Assembly (NCBI GenBank): GCA_002362135.1
Contig: DETO01000031.1
Coordinates: 28,960-44,922, forward strand
Length of the DNA stretch: 15,963 nucleotides
Direction: 5' to 3'
Source of the DNA: Ruminococcus sp. UBA3286
Lineage (GTDB): Bacteria; Bacillota; Clostridia; Oscillospirales; Ruminococcaceae
In this document: positions 1-6,870 of the stretch, in pieces
Numbering within the stretch: the first letter of the stretch is position 1
How the letters are laid out: the number at the start of each line of letters is the position of its first letter
Position numbers and translations under genes: made by a program
The notes under the pieces: generated by a model
Seen by the model: the letters and a program-made list of their open reading frames with translations, nothing else
The model's database searches: none
What the model was told of the DNA's origin: nothing

Positions 1-63
1 CGCTAAAAGCTTTCACCATTCGGCACACGCTAGTTTCCGAGGAGGTCTATTCAAATAACACCT

Positions 64-747
64 TTATTCCATAGCCTCGGACATGAAGAGCGAAGTAAGG
101 AAAACGAATACATACGCCTGTATCAGACCGTCGAAGATATCGAAGTACAGGCTGAACACCACGGGAAGTCCCACTGGTACGCAAATTTTGATAAGTTCCA
201 TTACAACGAATGCGCCAAGCACGTTTCCGAACAGTCGCATACAAAGAGACAGCGGACGCGTGACGAGTTCGAGAATATTTATCGGAATCATTATCGCCAT
301 AGGCTTCGCAAAACCCTTTACCCAGCCTATGCCGCCCTTTTCAATGATAGAGGTCAGTTGGATAAGAATTATGGCTATACCTGCCAGAGCCGCGGTCACG
401 TTGATATCCTTGGTCGGCGGAACGAAGCCGAAAATACCTATAATATTGGAAAAACCGATATAAATTATAAGCGTCTCCAATATCGGCAGATATTTTTTTC
501 CATGCGGGCCGAGTATGCCGAGAAAGAAATCATTCAGCTTTGTTATACCTATCTCAAGCAGACATTGCTTGCCTGTCGGTACTTTTTTCAGCTTATGAGT
601 AAGTATAACGGAAAGCGCCACCAGAACCGCCATCATCAGCCATGTGACAACGCATGAATCGGGAACGGGTATGCCGCCGAATATCGGTATCGTAAACGCG
701 GTTTTCGACTCAAGCTCTTCCATAAGCTTTTCGGACAGATCACCCAT
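64..747 (-). CDS. atpB: ATP synthase F0 subunit a
   Basis: Membrane subunit a of the F-type ATP synthase. It forms the two half-channels that carry ions to and from the rotating c-ring. The 227-residue length fits the family. Several membrane segments are visible (about residues 31-50, 88-108, 117-136, 150-190, 195-222). The diagnostic parts are PPTKDINVT (110-118) and PLSLCMRLFGN (165-175), where Arg171 corresponds to the essential stator arginine, followed by a late IQAYVF segment (209-214). The ATG at 747 follows AAGG with suitable spacing. It appears to be the first recognised gene of the atp operon, with no atpI-like gene directly upstream; atpE and the rest would lie beyond the left edge. 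The identification is secure; the ion carried (H+ or Na+) cannot be decided from subunit a alone. Confidence 0.97.
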   Translation of the reverse strand: MGDLSEKLMEELESKTAFTIPIFGGIPVPDSCVVTWLMMAVLVALSVILTHKLKKVPTGKQCLLEIGITKLNDFFLGILGPHGKKYLPILETLIIYIGFSNIIGIFGFVPPTKDINVTAALAGIAIILIQLTSIIEKGGIGWVKGFAKPMAIMIPINILELVTRPLSLCMRLFGNVLGAFVVMELIKICVPVGLPVVFSLYFDIFDGLIQAYVFVFLTSLFMSEAME

Positions 748-815
748 GTTAACACCTTCTTTCTGAATAGATATATCGGCACGACATCGCGGAAAATCCG
801 AGAATTTGCTCTCAT
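636..815 (-). CDS. possible 59-residue leader ORF overlapping atpB
   Basis: An ATG at 815 is preceded by a strong GGAGG (820-824, 4 nt gap) and lies about 30 nt after the expected transcription start of the atp promoter. The frame runs 59 codons and ends with TGA inside atpB, overlapping it out of frame by about 110 nt. The predicted peptide starts MRANSRIFRDVVPIYLF and is basic. It has no clear membrane segment and does not look like AtpI. It could be a translated leader that tunes atpB initiation, or the RBS-ATG match could be chance. Only the ribosome binding site and position support it; no homology is recognised. Confidence 0.25.
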   Translation of the reverse strand: MRANSRIFRDVVPIYLFRKKVLTWVICPKSLWKSLSRKPRLRYRYSAAYPFPIHALSHG

Positions 816-853
816 ATTTCCTCCGTCAGTATAAGTAGTTTGTCGACATATCT

Positions 854-882
854 ATAATATAACAAAATCCTAAAAAAGTCAA
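854..882 (-). promoter_or_regulatory. sigma-A promoter of the atp operon
   Basis: Reading the minus strand, TTGACT (877-882) and TATTAT (854-859) are separated by exactly 17 bp, a near-consensus housekeeping promoter. Transcription would start near 847, about 100 nt ahead of the atpB start. It sits between the end of the glycan operon (966) and atpB, so the atp genes have their own promoter rather than depending on read-through. Confidence 0.8.
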
Positions 883-965
883 GCAATTTAATATGAATTT
901 ATTGATTAATACTATAAAATCGCGTGCGGAATTTTGTGCAGAATTACCGAATAACTTCTCGGATA

Positions 966-1313
966 TTATTGATTTTCACTTTCGTCATCTCCGCCCTCGG
1001 CAAGATGCAGTGCTTTATCTATACGAGCGATCGCGCCCGAATTCAGCTTATCGGACAGACGTATCCTGTCCATTTCCTTTTTAGCCGTTGAAAGTTCCTT
1101 AGCTATCTTCCGCATTATCTCCTCGTTGCGAAGCTGCTTATCCTCCAGCGCGCATACTCTTTTTATAAGATCGTTTATGTTTGCGGCGAGAACTTCATTT
1201 GCGGAATTCTGCTTTTCGCCGAATTCAGTAAGCTTTTCGCCTGCCTTGAACGCGCCTATCTTCTCATGACCGCTGAAAGTAAGCATTTTTTCGTTTGTAA
1301 GCTTCATATCCAC
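966..1313 (-). CDS. hypothetical helical (coiled-coil) protein, last gene of glycan operon
   Basis: A 115-residue protein not recognised as any known family. It is predicted soluble and strongly helical. Residues about 40-105 are rich in Glu/Lys/Leu with heptad-like spacing, suggesting a coiled coil, and the tail is acidic (EGGDDESENQ). There is no signal peptide or membrane segment. The start is uncertain: a GTG at 1313 lies 10 nt after AGGAG, which overlaps the end of rmd, while an in-frame ATG at 1307 would lie 16 nt away. It begins 6 nt after rmd and is the final gene of the operon. A role in organising the glycan enzymes is only a guess. Confidence 0.75.
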   Translation of the reverse strand: MDMKLTNEKMLTFSGHEKIGAFKAGEKLTEFGEKQNSANEVLAANINDLIKRVCALEDKQLRNEEIMRKIAKELSTAKKEMDRIRLSDKLNSGAIARIDKALHLAEGGDDESENQ

Positions 1314-1319
1314 ATCAGG

Positions 1320-2261
1320 TCAACTCCTTTTCAAATTCTTTCTCCAGTAATTCAGCGTATCTTCGATAGTGCGCTCCACGGAAATTTCAGCTTTCCAGCC
1401 TGTATCGCGGAATATCTCCGAAACGTCGGGTTCGATAACAGGTATATCGGAAGCGCGCATACGCTTCGGGTCTCTCTTAACTTTGATATCGGAATGCGAC
1501 ATCGAGATCGCCGTATCGAGTATATACTGAATGCTTACGGCGTTTCCTCTGCCCACATTGTAGACTTTGCCCGATACGCCCTTTTCGGCAAGCAGACCGT
1601 ATGCCCTTACGATATCGCGGACGTCGGTGAAATCGCGCTTTGCCGAAAGATTTCCCACAAGCATTTCAGGCGGCGCGAGACCGCATTCAACAGCGGCGAT
1701 CTGACGGCAAAAGTCGGAAATAACGAACGCGCTGCTCTGCTGCGGCCCTGAATGGTTAAACGCCCTGACCATAACTATATTCATATGATATGCACGGGCA
1801 TATACTTTCGCCGCCATTTCCTGCGCCGCCTTTGTAACAGCATAAATATTATTCGGGTCAAGCGGTTCTGATTCCTTTATCGGGCAGGAATCCGCGCCTA
1901 TACAGCCGTATTCCTCTCCCGAACCTATCATCACAAGCTTTATATCCCCGCCGCATTCTCTTGCCGCTTCAAGAACATTTATCGCTCCCACAATGTTGAC
2001 CTCCGCCGTCATCTGCGGAAGTTTCCAGGAAAGCGCAACGGAACTCTGCGCGGCAAGGTGATAGACGACATCGGGCGAAATCTCGTCAAACAGCCTGCAT
2101 ACCGCTTCTTTATCCAGTACATCAAGATGATGAACGGCGCAGTTTTCAGCTATATTTTCAGTTTCAAGACAGGTGGCATGAACTTCATGACCGGCGGACG
2201 ACAATTCGTCTGTAAGATATCCGCCGACAAAGCCTGCTCCGCCTATAATAAGCGATTTCAT
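1320..2261 (-). CDS. rmd: GDP-4-keto-6-deoxy-D-mannose reductase (GDP-D-rhamnose synthesis)
   Basis: A 313-residue extended short-chain dehydrogenase/reductase. It is expected to reduce the 4-keto group of GDP-4-keto-6-deoxy-D-mannose, made by Gmd in the same operon, to GDP-D-rhamnose using NAD(P)H. Visible elements are the nucleotide-binding loop GGAGFVG (7-13), a catalytic Ser in GSGEEYG (113-119), the Tyr140-x3-Lys144 pair (YAVTK), and the substrate-side segments RAFNHSGPQQ (166-175) and KRDFTDVRDIVRAY (208-221). The latter two are typical of Rmd rather than the epimerase-reductase Fcl that gives GDP-L-fucose. The ATG overlaps the upstream glycosyltransferase stop (ATGA), and a strong GGGGGAGG lies just before it. 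Assignment to Rmd over a close SDR relative rests on these motifs plus the adjacent gmd. Confidence 0.87.
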   Translation of the reverse strand: MKSLIIGGAGFVGGYLTDELSSAGHEVHATCLETENIAENCAVHHLDVLDKEAVCRLFDEISPDVVYHLAAQSSVALSWKLPQMTAEVNIVGAINVLEAARECGGDIKLVMIGSGEEYGCIGADSCPIKESEPLDPNNIYAVTKAAQEMAAKVYARAYHMNIVMVRAFNHSGPQQSSAFVISDFCRQIAAVECGLAPPEMLVGNLSAKRDFTDVRDIVRAYGLLAEKGVSGKVYNVGRGNAVSIQYILDTAISMSHSDIKVKRDPKRMRASDIPVIEPDVSEIFRDTGWKAEISVERTIEDTLNYWRKNLKRS

Positions 2262-3394
2262 GATGTTTCCTCCCCCGAAAGAAGCTTGTACAGTCTGCGA
2301 ATGACTACATCTTCATCGAATCGGCTCTTCACACGTTCCGCAGCATTTTTTCCCAGTTTTTCGCGAAGTTCCTTATCCGCGGCAAGACGATCTATCGCAG
2401 CCGCCAGCGCTTTTGCATCGGACGGCGGAACAGTCAGACCTGTTTTCCCGTGAATGCTGACATGGGGAACTCCCGACGGAAGCTGCGTATTTATAACAGG
2501 CTTTCCGTAAATCATCGCTTCAAGCTGAACGATGCCGAAAGCTTCGCTGCGCGCCACGGAGGGCAGCACAAAAATATCGCAGTCGGCATAAGCCTGTTTC
2601 AACTGCTCATCGGGAAGAAATCCCAGAAAATGCACTTTATTTTCAAGTCCGCGGCGTTTTGCGTAATTTTTCAGCTGATCTTCAAGTTCGCCCGTACCCG
2701 CGATAAAAAGCTCGCAGTTTTTCACATACGAAAACGCCTTTAACAGCACGTCCGCGCCCTTGTAATAAACAAGCCTGCCCGTGAAAAATACCTTTACCGA
2801 AGAACTGTCGGAAAGCTTTTCCGTCAGAAAGGGCGCGCGCTTTACCGAAAGATACTCCGCCGGCTTGATACCGTAGGGCATTATACGGCATTTTCCCCTA
2901 TATTTCGGCAGATATGCCGAGCCGTCTATATGCCCTTTCGTTGCGGTGAAGATCACGTCCGCCCTTTTTAAAAGATAATCCATAAAGGGCTTATAGAAAA
3001 TCATCAGCTTTTTCTGCTTGACGATATCGCTGTGCCACGAGACGGCTACGCGCCCTTTATATCCCGAAAGAAGCAGAGCCGCGTCCGCAAGCGGAAACGG
3101 CACGTTGATATGCACCACATCGGCATTTTTCGCCATTTTCCTGAATCGGGAAATAAACGAAAGAGACAGCGGACATGAAAAATACGTCCCCAGACTGCCT
3201 GCGCGGATAACTTTCACGCCGTTGACATCATCGTAAACGGTCTTTCCCCTGTCGTCGCGGCAAACCAGTACATCGACCTGCGCTCCCAGTTCGGGAAGCT
3301 CCTCCGCATATTGCCGCACAAGGCTCTCGATTCCGCCTATATGGGGATAATACGCCTTGTTGACCTCTAATATCCTTAAATTTTTTCTCATCAT
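2258..3394 (-). CDS. GT4-family glycosyltransferase
   Basis: A 378-residue cytoplasmic GT-B fold retaining glycosyltransferase, likely adding a sugar from a GDP-sugar (mannose or D-rhamnose) to the polyprenyl-linked acceptor. The N-terminal acceptor domain carries PHIGGIE (17-23) and SWHSD (119-123). The C-terminal donor domain starts near FTGRLVYYKG (204-213) and contains SEAFGIVQLEAM (283-294), the E-x7-E motif (Glu284, Glu292) of GT4 enzymes. The start ATG shares ATGA with the stop of the 74-residue gene upstream, and its own stop shares ATGA with the rmd start, so translation is probably coupled on both sides. No strong ribosome binding site of its own is seen. Donor, acceptor and linkage cannot be read from the sequence. 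Confidence 0.9.
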   Translation of the reverse strand: MMRKNLRILEVNKAYYPHIGGIESLVRQYAEELPELGAQVDVLVCRDDRGKTVYDDVNGVKVIRAGSLGTYFSCPLSLSFISRFRKMAKNADVVHINVPFPLADAALLLSGYKGRVAVSWHSDIVKQKKLMIFYKPFMDYLLKRADVIFTATKGHIDGSAYLPKYRGKCRIMPYGIKPAEYLSVKRAPFLTEKLSDSSSVKVFFTGRLVYYKGADVLLKAFSYVKNCELFIAGTGELEDQLKNYAKRRGLENKVHFLGFLPDEQLKQAYADCDIFVLPSVARSEAFGIVQLEAMIYGKPVINTQLPSGVPHVSIHGKTGLTVPPSDAKALAAAIDRLAADKELREKLGKNAAERVKSRFDEDVVIRRLYKLLSGEETS

Positions 3395-3615
3395 TCAATA
3401 CCGTTGGCCTTGCCGTAATCTATTATATACTGCTGCAAATCTATCCCTGCCGCTTCGCCGAGTTTCATAAGATCACGTGTGCGGTTCATGAAATCCTCGT
3501 CCTGCATCGTATCGTTATTCATGCGCTCCAGAAATTCGGGGATATACGTCTCCATTTCCATTCGAAAACTGTCCTCGGCAGTAAGAAATCCCTCAAAATC
3601 TTTTAATTCACTCAT
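3391..3615 (-). CDS. small acidic helical protein between two glycosyltransferase genes
   Basis: A 74-residue protein with no recognised family, rich in Asp, Glu and Met, predicted soluble and helical, without a signal or membrane segment. The ATG at 3615 is chosen because GGGAG lies 8 nt upstream; a longer in-frame reading would run deep into the upstream gene. The start overlaps the upstream glycosyltransferase stop by one base (TGATG), and its stop overlaps the next glycosyltransferase start (ATGA). This tight double coupling implies that it is really translated, perhaps in step with its neighbours. It might be an accessory subunit or adaptor of one of the two glycosyltransferases, but nothing in the sequence proves this. 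Confidence 0.75.
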   Translation of the reverse strand: MSELKDFEGFLTAEDSFRMEMETYIPEFLERMNNDTMQDEDFMNRTRDLMKLGEAAGIDLQQYIIDYGKANGIE

Positions 3616-4757
3616 CAGATCAGCTCCCTGTATACATTGTAAAGAATCTCCGCTGAACGTTCCCATGTAAATCCGCGCGCACGTTCAAGTCCGCGGCGGC
3701 TGAGATCGGCACGCAGTTCGTCGTTTGAATAAAGCTTTTCAAGTCCGTCCGCAATGCTTTCCTCAGAATACGCGTCGCAGATAACGGCGCAGTCTCCCGT
3801 AACTTCGGGCAATGAAGCCGCATCGGAGGCAAGAACAGGAACTCCGCACGCCATAGCCTCCAGAGGCGGCATTCCGAATCCCTCGTAAATGCTCGGGAAT
3901 ACGAATGCAAGCGCGCCGCACATAAGCGGATTCATATCGGCGGCAGGAACGTATTTCGTGAAAATCACCCTGTCGGTCAGTCCGAGATCGGTCACACGCT
4001 GAAAGATACTGTCGTACAGCCAGCCTTTTCCACCTGCAAGAACGAGTTTCGGCGCGTCCTTGATACGGCTGCTGAAAATGTGATAGGAGTTTATGAGCCT
4101 TTCAAGATTTTTTCTCGGCTCAATAGTGCCAACGTAGAGGAAATAATCCCCCTCTATCCCCAGCGAAGCCTTGACTTCCGGGATCCGCCGCATATCCTCG
4201 CAGGGTTTGAATTTTTCCGTATCAACGCCGCACGGAACTACGCGAATCTTCTTTTCATGCGCAGGAAAATATTTCAGTATCTCCGCCTTGGAAAATTCCG
4301 AATCCGTCACGATGATATCGGCGCGCTTCATCGACTTTTTCAATCCTGAATTGAGCATGAATTTAGTGCGGCTGCGAACGGTTTCTGGAAACGCCTTATA
4401 CACCATATCGTGAACCGTTATAACTGTTCTGCCGTGAACTCCGCTGGGCGCGATATAATTGAAAAAATGCGTGATATCAGCATTTTTTCCGAAAAACGGA
4501 CTGTACGGTACAGGCAGCAGAGTTGAAGCCGCGCGGTAGATATAACCCGAAAAATGCGCGATCTTCGGCTGAATATTCTCCGAAAACGGTTTCAGCCTGT
4601 CGAGTTTTATGTGATCGTCCTTACGCGAGAAAAAATTATAAGTGTAGCTGTTTTCGGGATAAAGGCGAGCCATAGCGGTAGTCTGACCTGCCTCGCACCA
4701 GCCTATTCCCGTCATTTTGTCGCTTATCAGCGGAACTGCGTCAAATGCTATATTCAT
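3615..4757 (-). CDS. GT4-family glycosyltransferase, mannosyltransferase-like
   Basis: A 380-residue GT-B glycosyltransferase of the GT4 group, resembling bacterial O-antigen/EPS mannosyltransferases (MtfB/WbdB type). The N-terminal half holds the acceptor-side VITVHDMVYKAFPE (112-125) and TDSEFSK (151-157). The donor half begins at YVGTIEPRKNLERL (208-221), the characteristic start of this subgroup, and carries YEGFGMPPLEAMACGVPV (291-308) with the E-x7-E pair Glu292/Glu300. It starts one base after the gmd stop with only a weak ribosome binding site, so coupling to gmd translation is likely. Given manC-gmd-rmd around it, the donor is probably GDP-mannose or GDP-D-rhamnose; this is inferred from context. 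Confidence 0.9.
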   Translation of the reverse strand: MNIAFDAVPLISDKMTGIGWCEAGQTTAMARLYPENSYTYNFFSRKDDHIKLDRLKPFSENIQPKIAHFSGYIYRAASTLLPVPYSPFFGKNADITHFFNYIAPSGVHGRTVITVHDMVYKAFPETVRSRTKFMLNSGLKKSMKRADIIVTDSEFSKAEILKYFPAHEKKIRVVPCGVDTEKFKPCEDMRRIPEVKASLGIEGDYFLYVGTIEPRKNLERLINSYHIFSSRIKDAPKLVLAGGKGWLYDSIFQRVTDLGLTDRVIFTKYVPAADMNPLMCGALAFVFPSIYEGFGMPPLEAMACGVPVLASDAASLPEVTGDCAVICDAYSEESIADGLEKLYSNDELRADLSRRGLERARGFTWERSAEILYNVYRELI

Positions 4758-4758
4758 A

Positions 4759-5787
4759 TCAGTCCGCCGCGCCGATCTCGCGTTTTACAAGTTCCATATC
4801 GTTTTTGACCATGCGCTCCACAAGTCCCGAAAAATCGATCTCGCGCTTCCAGCCGAGTTTTTTCTCAGCCTTTTCGGGATTTCCGAGCAGAATATCGACT
4901 TCTGCCGGACGGAAGAATTTTTTATTGACCTTTACGACAGTTTTTCCCGTAGCCTTGTTTATGCCGATCTCGTCAACGCCTTCGCCCTGCCACTGCACTT
5001 CGATGCCTGCATGACGGAAAGCAGTTTCCGCAAATTCGCGGACAGTTCGCGTCTCATTAGTCGCAATAACGTAATCGTCGGGTTCGTCCTGCTGGAGCAT
5101 AAGCCACATTGCGCGCACATAGTCCTTGGAATGTCCCCAGTCGCGCTTTGAATCAAGATTTCCCAATTCAACGCATTCCTGCAAGCCCAAACTGATACGG
5201 ACTGCGGCGTCGGTTATCTTGCGCGTAACGAATTCGATGCCGCGGCGTTCGCTTTCATGATTGAAAAGAATTCCCGAACACGCGAACATATTATAGCTTT
5301 CGCGGTAGTTTTTTGTTATCCAGTGACCATACAGCTTGGCGACTCCATAGGGACTGCGCGGATAAAAGGGAGTTTTTTCGGTCTGCGGCATTTCCTGAAC
5401 CATACCGAACATTTCCGAAGTTGAAGCCTGATAAAATCTTGCTTCGGGCTTGACGATACGGATAGCTTCCAGCATATTTGTAACGCCTATAGCGTTAATA
5501 TCGGCTGTTCCTATAGGCGTATCCCAGCTTGCGTAAACGAACGACTGCGCCGCCAGATTATATACTTCGTCCGCCTGCGATATCTTCATAGCAGAAATAA
5601 GCGAGATCGGATCGGTCATATCGGCATAGATAAGCGTTATCTTATCTTTAAGATGAGCAATATTGCCGTAATCTACCGTCGCCTTTCTGCGCCATATACC
5701 GTAAACATTGTAGCCTTTTTCGAGAAGCAGCTCCGCAAGATAAGAGCCGTCCTGCCCCGTGATACCTGTGATAAGTGCATTTTTCAT
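4759..5787 (-). CDS. gmd: GDP-mannose 4,6-dehydratase
   Basis: Converts GDP-D-mannose to GDP-4-keto-6-deoxy-D-mannose using bound NADP, the branch point to GDP-D-rhamnose or GDP-L-fucose. The 342-residue length fits the family. Signatures are GITGQDGSYLAE (8-19) for nucleotide binding, STSEMFG (122-128) with catalytic Thr123 and Glu125, SPYGVAK (145-151) with Tyr147 and Lys151, and NHESERRGIEFVTRK (176-190), which is nearly invariant in Gmd. AAGGAG lies 9 nt before the ATG. It is preceded by manC, which supplies its substrate. The dedicated rmd downstream, with no fcl-like gene in the operon, argues for D-rhamnose as the end product. Confidence 0.96.
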   Translation of the reverse strand: MKNALITGITGQDGSYLAELLLEKGYNVYGIWRRKATVDYGNIAHLKDKITLIYADMTDPISLISAMKISQADEVYNLAAQSFVYASWDTPIGTADINAIGVTNMLEAIRIVKPEARFYQASTSEMFGMVQEMPQTEKTPFYPRSPYGVAKLYGHWITKNYRESYNMFACSGILFNHESERRGIEFVTRKITDAAVRISLGLQECVELGNLDSKRDWGHSKDYVRAMWLMLQQDEPDDYVIATNETRTVREFAETAFRHAGIEVQWQGEGVDEIGINKATGKTVVKVNKKFFRPAEVDILLGNPEKAEKKLGWKREIDFSGLVERMVKNDMELVKREIGAAD

Positions 5788-5805
5788 ATTAATTGACTCC
5801 TTAAT

Positions 5806-6870
5806 TTATATAAGTTCGTTCCTACCCGTTGATCTGAGACGGGCAATGATCTTTTTGATGTCCTGAGCGCTGTTTTTCGCGCATACAAGCAAAGCATCCT
5901 CGGAATCCACTATAACGAGATCTTCCACGCCGACCGCCGCAATAAGCCGCTTTCCGCCGCATATGGTGGCATGGCGCACGTTTTCGGCAATTACTTCGCC
6001 CTCGAAATAATTTTTATTTTCGTCCGTTTTGTTGATGCGCTCCACGGCAAGCCAGCTGCCCACGTCGTCCCAGCCGAAACTGCCCGGAATAGTATAAATA
6101 TTATCAGCCTTTTCCATTATGCCAAAATCCACCGATTCGCTGCGGAATGCGGTGAATTCACGTTTCAGCGTTTCGTCGAATCTGTCCGTCCCATAAGCTT
6201 CCCCTATTTTAAGCGCGCCCTCGTAAATATCGGGCATCAGCCTGCGGATATTGCTCATTATCGAAGAAAGTTTCCAGATAAACATACCGCTGTTCCAGAG
6301 ATATTTTCCCGAAGCTAAATATTTCTCGGCAGTCGGAAGATCGGGCTTTTCCACGAACTTCTCAACAGCGTAGGCGTCGCCGCAGCTTTTGCCGAAATTT
6401 ATATAGCCGTAGCCCGTTTCGGGATAAGTCGGAGTAATACCGACAGTCACCAGATTTTCGCCCTGTTCGGCGGTTTTCACAGCCTTTCTGAGGGTATCGG
6501 CGAAGATAGTTTCCACGCCTATGAGATGATCGGAAGGCAGCACCATCATGACCGCGTCGTCGTATTTTCTGCCTATGACCGCCGCCGCAAGAGCGATGCA
6601 CGGGGCTGTATTCCTCGGCGCAGGCTCGGCAAGGATATTTTCTTTCGGAATTTCGGGAAGCTGCTCTTCCACAAGAGGAATATAGTCGGAATTCGTCGAA
6701 ATATAGACGTCCTCGGCATTCACCAAAGAAGAAATCCTGCGCACAGTTTTTTGTATCATAGTTTCGCCGTCGGCAGTAAGGGAGAGAAATTGCTTCGGGC
6801 GAGAATTTCTGCTGCGCGGCCAGAATCTTTCTCCGCGGCCTCCCGCCATTATAACTGCTGTTATTTTCAT
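5806..6870 (-). CDS. manC: mannose-1-phosphate guanylyltransferase
   Basis: Makes GDP-mannose from mannose-1-phosphate and GTP in the cytoplasm. The 354-residue, single-function form lacks the C-terminal phosphomannose isomerase domain of longer ManC/AlgA proteins. The pyrophosphorylase signature GGRGERFWPRSRNSRPKQ spans residues 10-27. PSDH (111-114), FVEKP (171-175) and WNSGMF (191-196) are the expected substrate-site segments. The start overlaps the stop of the initiating transferase gene (ATGA at 6867-6870), with GAGG 7 nt upstream. A phosphomannomutase and an isomerase to feed it are not in the window. A guanylyltransferase for another hexose-1-phosphate is conceivable but unlikely beside gmd. 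Confidence 0.95.
   Translation of the reverse strand: MKITAVIMAGGRGERFWPRSRNSRPKQFLSLTADGETMIQKTVRRISSLVNAEDVYISTNSDYIPLVEEQLPEIPKENILAEPAPRNTAPCIALAAAVIGRKYDDAVMMVLPSDHLIGVETIFADTLRKAVKTAEQGENLVTVGITPTYPETGYGYINFGKSCGDAYAVEKFVEKPDLPTAEKYLASGKYLWNSGMFIWKLSSIMSNIRRLMPDIYEGALKIGEAYGTDRFDETLKREFTAFRSESVDFGIMEKADNIYTIPGSFGWDDVGSWLAVERINKTDENKNYFEGEVIAENVRHATICGGKRLIAAVGVEDLVIVDSEDALLVCAKNSAQDIKKIIARLRSTGRNELI

Noticed and set aside
3616..3666. Longer form of the 74-residue protein starting at 3666
   Set aside because: It would extend 51 nt into the upstream glycosyltransferase without a ribosome binding site, while GGGAG is well placed for the ATG at 3615.
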